Source: Paramacrobiotus richtersi (lineage: Eukaryota; Tardigrada; Eutardigrada; Parachela; Macrobiotidae). From it: 21,753 nt of DNA. This document shows, in pieces, positions 20,012 through 21,753 of this stretch. The first letter of the stretch is position 1; each line of letters opens with the position of its first letter. The stretch covers positions 1 to 21,753 of the forward strand of contig JAQGAU010001060.1 of the NCBI GenBank assembly GCA_034698045.1, written 5' to 3'. The notes beneath the pieces are model-generated. The model did no database searches. It was not told the origin of the DNA and worked only from the letters and a program-made list of their open reading frames with translations. The position numbers and the translations under genes were made by a program.

Positions 20012-21753
20012 CTAATGGCGGTCCTCTTTGTTGCCGGAACGCCACACGGCGGCGCGCAGAGCGTTATCCAGATCCTTCAGCAGATCATCGGCGTACTCCA
20101 GTCCGACGGACACGCGGATAAAGTTATCGGTGATGCCCATGGCCAGCCGGTCCGCTTCGGGGGTGGTGCGCATGGTCATGGTGGATGGGTGACTGACTAG
20201 ACTCTCCACACCGCCCAGACTCTCCGCCACGAGAAATACCTGGAATAATCAGAATTTATACAAAAATTTGTCAAAGAATTAATCATGAATAGCTTGATTT
20301 TAGTTGATCAATTGCTCACAACACTGATAAAGGTAGTACGTTAATAAAGTATATCAATTAGTAAAGAATCAATGAATAAGCTAATAAATGCTGTAAAATT
20401 ATTAAATAAATTATGATCAACACTCTGAATCGTTCTAACAAGCTACTCGTGTTACTTGATGTGATCACGATACGAGTTACCTCGAAGCAAATAAATAATC
20501 AAAATTTAATGCTACCATGTACATAATAGCATTTTATGAACAAACTGAAGGCAAAACACGTATAAACAGAACAGCATCATAATTTCTAACACGTGAAGAA
20601 AGTCTTGTTTTCAGTCAAGATTCTAACCAAACGAGCAACAAAAAACCAGAGACTAACGAAATAAAGCATTAGTTTTGCACCCTAATCACTTGAACACATA
20701 GGGTACACAATTCCATTCGAAATACTCGACTTACACTGAGATTGCGTGTAAACGCCAGCGCTTCCTGTTTCCCGCCCTTGATGTAAAACGCCAACATTCC
20801 ACTGTACCCATTACACTGCTTCTTCATCAGTTCATACTGGGGGTGCGACGGCAGTCCCGGGTGGATGACCTTCTCGACGCACGGGTGCAGCTCCAGGAGA
20901 TGCGCCACGGCCAGTCCGTTCTTCATGTGCTCGCGCATGCGCAGATGCAGGGTCTTCAGTCCGCGGTGCACCATGTACGCGTCGAACGGGGACAGTACGG
21001 CGCCCATCTCCGTCTGCAGGAACTTCAGGCGCTCGTATAACTACAACATGCCAATGCAAGAATTCACATTGCAATCACTAATCTGAGAAGATCCAGAAAT
21101 CATGTATTCCGGTGTCCAGTTAGTAATAATTTCAGAGATTTTCAAAACTAATCAGATTACGAATTATTTTCTAATAAACTGTAATAAATCTGTCCGAAAG
21201 ATTTCAATAAAAACTTTTCGGTAAATTTTAATCAACGAAATCAATAATTTAATTAAATTATTTATTAAAAGTGAAGACTGTTTTGTTATTTTTTTAACGA
21301 ATTCTAATAAAACAATCGTAATAATTTTAATAAAAAATTTCCAGTAAATGTTAATGAACTAAATCAATAATTTAATTCAATTATTTATTAAAACTGTTAG
21401 GACTGTTTTATTACTTTTTAATAAAATTTAATAAAACAGTTTTACTAATTTTAATAAATAAATGCCAGTAAATTTCAATAAATTCATTAAATTATTCATT
21501 TAAATTGTTAAGATTGTTTCATTAACAAATTTTACTAAAACAGTCTCCATTATTTTCTCAAATATTTTTATTTAATAAAATAAATAAGTTAATTTAGAAG
21601 TTAAGCTTAATATCAACAGGATGTTACAGATTTCTAACACTTTTGTTAAACTACCGGAATGATTACCTCGCCGTCGTTCAGCACCGCACACCCGCCCATA
21701 CTATCCGTATGCCCATTGATATACTTCCCCAGGGAATGATACACCACATCCGC
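20012..21753 (-). CDS. CTH: Cystathionine gamma-lyase, C-terminal part
   Basis: This PLP enzyme splits cystathionine to cysteine, ammonia and 2-oxobutyrate, the last step of transsulfuration in the cytosol, and can release H2S. Exons on the minus strand: 21667-21753 (runs off the window), 20735-21040 and 20012-20239, all joined in phase 0. The first visible exon carries the PLP lysine in YHSLGKYINGHTD (human YSATKYMNGHSD). The second has LYERLKFLQ, GLKTLHLRMREHMKNG, VEKVIHPGLPSHPQYELMKKQCNG and SGMLAFYIKGG. The third has VFLVAESLGGVESLVSHP and GITDNFIRVSVGLEYADDLLKDLDNAL, matching human LFTLAESLGGFESLAELP and GISDTLIRLSVGLEDEEDLLEDLDQAL. AESLGGVES separates it from most other members of the Cys/Met metabolism family, although cystathionine beta-lyase and gamma-synthase are close kin. 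206 residues are visible, about half of the usual 400; the N-terminal half lies outside. No damage is seen. Confidence 0.93.
21205..21556 (+). repeat. Degenerate tandem repeat of about 124 bp in a CTH intron
   Basis: The motif GTAAAT recurs at 21221, 21344 and 21468, spacing 123 and 124 bp. Each copy goes on through AATCAATAATTTAATT-type sequence, a TTATTTATTAAAA block, GACTGTTTT and TAATAAAACA. The third copy has small deletions. About three copies fill most of the 626-nt AT-rich intron between the first two visible exons. Confidence 0.75.

Noticed and set aside
1-21753. A CRISPR array, gene cluster or novel defence-type system
   Set aside because: The repeats seen are intronic AT-rich arrays or a coding duplication; the genes are unrelated eukaryotic genes with introns.

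Overview
The window is animal nuclear DNA: intron-split genes, GT-AG introns mostly 52-200 nt long, AT-rich introns and spacers, and no operons. The recognisable proteins are an RNA exosome subunit, an ARIP4-type SNF2 ATPase and cystathionine gamma-lyase. The ARIP4 type is an animal family. Short introns, moderate GC in exons and a Vps62/DUF946-type protein would suit a small-genome invertebrate; a tardigrade is my best guess, but the sequence does not prove it.

Layout. 1-441 (+): 3' end of a gene for a Vps62/DUF946-type repeat protein. 442-2640: no gene I can support, but a short inverted-repeat element (about 1923-2471) whose right end abuts the next gene. 2641-3890 (-): RRP40/EXOSC3, three clear exons; its C-terminal KH part is missing or very divergent. 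3891-4529: spacer between divergent genes. 4530-5155 (+): two-exon gene for an unrecognised acidic protein. 5794-7803 (+): five-exon gene for an unrecognised protein ending in an AT-hook; its second intron holds a 49-bp tandem repeat. 8015-13155: about 5 kb with no credible gene, but with several palindromes and hairpins. 13156-19378 or slightly beyond (-): an 18- or 19-exon RAD54L2/ARIP4 gene, complete through all helicase motifs. 20012-21753 (-): last three exons of cystathionine gamma-lyase, running off the window, with a degenerate tandem repeat of about 124 bp in one intron.

The genes share no pathway: one acts in RNA decay, one in chromatin and topoisomerase biology, one in cysteine synthesis. 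I found no CRISPR array, tRNA, rRNA, virus-like element or gene cluster. The least explained items are the two unrecognised proteins, the element at the end of EXOSC3 and the palindromes of the gene-poor stretch. Exon joins were worked out by hand from splice signals, reading phase and remembered family sequences, without any search.
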